Below, piece by piece: positions 61,860 to 64,000 of a stretch of DNA of 64,000 nucleotides; position 1 is the first letter of the stretch; each line of letters starts with the position of its first letter. The translations under genes and the position numbers were made by a program. The stretch comes from Allocatelliglobosispora scoriae (GTDB lineage: Bacteria > Actinomycetota > Actinomycetes > Mycobacteriales > Micromonosporaceae). The notes under the pieces are model-generated. The model was given only the letters and a program-made list of their open reading frames with translations, was not told the DNA's origin and did no database searches. The stretch spans positions 2,379,001-2,443,000 of the forward strand of contig NZ_JACHMN010000002.1 of assembly GCF_014204945.1 (NCBI RefSeq), given 5' to 3'.

Positions 61860-61918
61860 GGCGTTCTTCCTCAGCCGCAAGAGGAGTTGCCTAATCCTTC
61901 CAGGCACCCGGCGCGGCG

Positions 61919-63220
61919 TCAGTCAGACAGGCGGCCAAGCACCCGATCGAGGTAGTCGTTGGCGAACAGGTGATCGGGATCGAGACGCTTCCGAGCGGCG
62001 AGGAAGTCTCCGAACCGGGGGTAGCGAAGGCTCAGCGACTCGGCGTCCTGATAGTGAATCTTACCCCAATGAGGACGACCCTCATATGACCGGAAAATTC
62101 GCTCAACTGCCTGAAAGTACTCATGGTGATTCTCCCGGAAATAGCGGTGAATAGCTATATATCCGGTGTCGCGACCGTGGCCGGTGGAGAGCCAGATGTC
62201 GTCGGGGGCGGCGACCCGGACCTCCAGGGGGAAGGAGATGCGCCAGCCGCGCGCGGTGATGAGCTTGTCGATCTCCCGCAAGGCATCGGTGATCGCGGCC
62301 CTGGGCAGGGCGTACTCCATCTCGCGGAAGCGTACCCGGCGCTCGGTGGTGAAGACGCCGGTCGAGATGTCGGTGAATTCGCGGTTGCCGGTGAGCCGCT
62401 GCGCCAACCGGTTGACCGGCGGGATGAGCGGCGGCACGGCACGGCCGAGGCCGCAGACGCCGGCGAAGACCCGGTTGGACATCAGGTCGTCGTCGATCCA
62501 GCGCTTCACCTTGCCCAGCGGCCGGCTCTCCGCCGAGAGCGGCAGCCGGGTGTTCGTCTTCGTCAGCGCGGTCGTCGTGTGCGGGAACCAGTAGAACTCG
62601 AAGTGGTCGGCGGCCGCGGCCCGCTCCAGGAACGATTCGAGTACGCCGTCGAGCCGCTCCGGCCGCTCCACCGCGTGCAGCTTGAACGCCGGTACGCAGC
62701 GCAGGGTGATCTCGACGAGCACCCCGAGCGCACCCAGCCCGAGCCGCGCCGCGTTGAAGAGCTCGTGATCGGCGTCGATCCGCAGCACGGACCCGTCGGC
62801 GGTCACCAGGGTCACCGCGGCGACCTGGTTGGCGAGCCCGGCGAATCTGGCGCCCGTGCCGTGCGTTCCGGTCGAGGTGGCGCCCGCGAGGGTCTGCGCG
62901 TCGATGTCGCCGAGGTTCTCCATCGCCAGCTCATAGGGTGCGAGCAGGGCCGGGACCTGGTGCAGCGCCGTGCCCGCCGCGAAGGTGGCGAGGTTGCCGT
63001 CGACCGAGATCAGACCGGAGAGCCGGGCCAACCCCAGCTGTACGCCGGGCGCGACCGCGATGCCGGTGAAGCTGTGACCGGCGCCGATCGGCTTGACCCG
63101 CAACCCGTCCCGGCGCGCGCCCGCGACCGCGGCCACCACCGCGTCCACTGTCGACGGATGCTCCACCCGGGCCGGGGTGACGCTCTCGCTGCGACCCCAG
63201 TTCTGCCACGTGCCGCTCAC
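61919..63220 (-). CDS. D-arabinono-1,4-lactone oxidase-family FAD enzyme
   Basis: 433 residues. An FAD-binding type 4 domain at the N-terminus has IGAGHSFTGI (about residues 44-53), where the His is the usual covalent flavin ligand, and STGTHGTGARF (about 110-120). The C-terminal ALO domain includes RPHWGKIHY (about 388-396), which is typical of the group. It oxidises an aldonolactone such as L-gulono- or D-arabinono-lactone; the real substrate is not known. The GTG start overlaps the end of the PLP enzyme gene (GTGA), a coupling that suggests a common pathway. Confidence 0.9.
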   Translation of the reverse strand: MSGTWQNWGRSESVTPARVEHPSTVDAVVAAVAGARRDGLRVKPIGAGHSFTGIAVAPGVQLGLARLSGLISVDGNLATFAAGTALHQVPALLAPYELAMENLGDIDAQTLAGATSTGTHGTGARFAGLANQVAAVTLVTADGSVLRIDADHELFNAARLGLGALGVLVEITLRCVPAFKLHAVERPERLDGVLESFLERAAAADHFEFYWFPHTTTALTKTNTRLPLSAESRPLGKVKRWIDDDLMSNRVFAGVCGLGRAVPPLIPPVNRLAQRLTGNREFTDISTGVFTTERRVRFREMEYALPRAAITDALREIDKLITARGWRISFPLEVRVAAPDDIWLSTGHGRDTGYIAIHRYFRENHHEYFQAVERIFRSYEGRPHWGKIHYQDAESLSLRYPRFGDFLAARKRLDPDHLFANDYLDRVLGRLSD

Positions 63221-64000
63221 AGGAACGCCTTTCCCTCGCCGCGATAGGTGGCGACCGTGCCGACCACCGCATCGCCGTCCACCACATGGAGCTCGTTGGC
63301 GTGCTCGCTCAGCTCGCCCGCCTTCGTGTGCCGCAGCCACACCCGGTCACCGATGCGCAGCTTCCCTGCCGCCGCGCCGACGACGGGGGTCTGCACCTCG
63401 CCCGCCATCTCCCGGTCGACCATCGTCAGCCCCTGCGGCCAGGCGATCTGCGGCAGCCGGTCCCTCCCCGGCGGGCCCGACGCGATCCAGCCGCCGCCGA
63501 GGAGCGTCACTCGATCGGGGGCCGGGCGGCGTACCACCGGAAGGGCGAAAGCGGCGGCCGGAGCGGGAGTGAAGTGCTGGTAGTTGTCGAACAGATGCGG
63601 GCCGAACAGGCCCGAACCGGCCGCGACCTCGGTGACCGACGGGTCGGCGCTGGTGCGTTCGATGCTGCCGGTGCCGCCGCCGTTGACGAACTCCAGCGTC
63701 GTGAGCTGCGAGACCGCGTGGACGGCGGCGGTTCGCCGCTCGACCAGCTCCGCCATCGAGGAGCGCTGGATCGCCCGCACCACGCGCGCCATCAGCGGTT
63801 TCCCGGCAGGAGCGTTGCCGAGCCCGGCGATCTGCGCCTCGTAGCCCATCATGCCGACGAGTGTGAACCCCGGCCGCCCCACGATCGCCTCGGCGAGCTT
63901 GCGGGCCTGGTCGGCGGTGTGGATCGGCGAGCGCCAGACGCCGATGTGGCCCAGGACGCGGGCGTTCCAGGAGGCGTCGAGCTCGATGCAGACCCGGATC
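63217..64000 (-). CDS. Amino acid deaminase/aldolase, PLP type, partial (N-terminus outside window)
   Basis: About 260 codons are visible; the frame is open to the window end, so the 5' part is missing. The visible start CIELDASW, then a barrel part with GMMGYEAQIAGL and EFVNGGGTGS, is the alanine racemase-like barrel of D-threonine aldolase and D-serine dehydratase-like proteins. The C-terminal domain has RHTKAGELSEHANELHVVDG, near the metal-binding His region of that group. It cleaves or deaminates a D- or hydroxyl amino acid; the substrate cannot be told. It overlaps the lactone oxidase start by four bases, so they form one operon. Confidence 0.85.
   Translation of the reverse strand, partial: IRVCIELDASWNARVLGHIGVWRSPIHTADQARKLAEAIVGRPGFTLVGMMGYEAQIAGLGNAPAGKPLMARVVRAIQRSSMAELVERRTAAVHAVSQLTTLEFVNGGGTGSIERTSADPSVTEVAAGSGLFGPHLFDNYQHFTPAPAAAFALPVVRRPAPDRVTLLGGGWIASGPPGRDRLPQIAWPQGLTMVDREMAGEVQTPVVGAAAGKLRIGDRVWLRHTKAGELSEHANELHVVDGDAVVGTVATYRGEGKAFL

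Overview
The window comes from a high-GC, filamentous-type actinobacterium. Four things point to Micromonosporaceae or a close relative: strong G/C third-position bias on both strands, conserved actinobacterial gene orders (hrcA-dnaJ-rsmE-HIT-phoH-ybeY-CNNM-era; comEA-comEC-holA; lepA-hemW), a large NAD-glutamate dehydrogenase, and many secreted proteins with Ser/Pro linkers. The family assignment is an inference; no rRNA or tRNA gene is visible.

Layout. 1-11200: end of a metallophosphoesterase gene, a sortase-anchored Ser-rich protein, then a long minus-strand housekeeping block. In transcription order this is hrcA (with a CIRCE operator), dnaJ, rsmE, HIT, phoH, ybeY, CNNM/CorC, a zinc-less deaminase-like protein, era and gatB. 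11300-15800: DUF4870 protein, hemW, enoyl-CoA hydratase, a lysozyme-like secreted protein and a PhyH dioxygenase. 15800-18100: two paralogous secreted proteins, each with four chaplin-like Cys-Cys repeats and a nearly identical ECF-type promoter. 18100-28800: Nudix, lepA, APH-like kinase, rpsT, holA, comEC, comEA, DegV and a lipoprotein. 28900-36800: NAD-GDH, a MecA-type penicillin-binding protein and a serine-hydrolase lipoprotein. 36900-54300: an accessory, surface- and carbohydrate-oriented region. It holds a DUF11 wall-anchored protein, two GH18 chitinases, a NodB deacetylase, a GH5 mannanase with CBM2, a beta-propeller lipoprotein, glutathione peroxidase, a LAL-type LuxR regulator, a 2OG oxygenase, and PspC and VOC proteins. 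54300-60000: a MacB-like ABC system whose adaptor carries a peptidoglycan-binding domain, next to two related Cys-containing exported proteins and an I36-like small secreted protein. 60000-64000: FHA-like regulator, MEDS/HATPase protein, sugar-lactone oxidase and a PLP-type amino acid deaminase/aldolase that runs off the window.

The most unusual non-coding feature is a set of ten long intergenic inverted repeats in five sequence families. Nine sit beyond the 3' end of at least one gene and the tenth lies in a divergent region. In three families each arm contains its own short palindrome. The best candidates for new biology are these elements, the chaplin-like pair with its shared promoter, and the envelope ABC locus.
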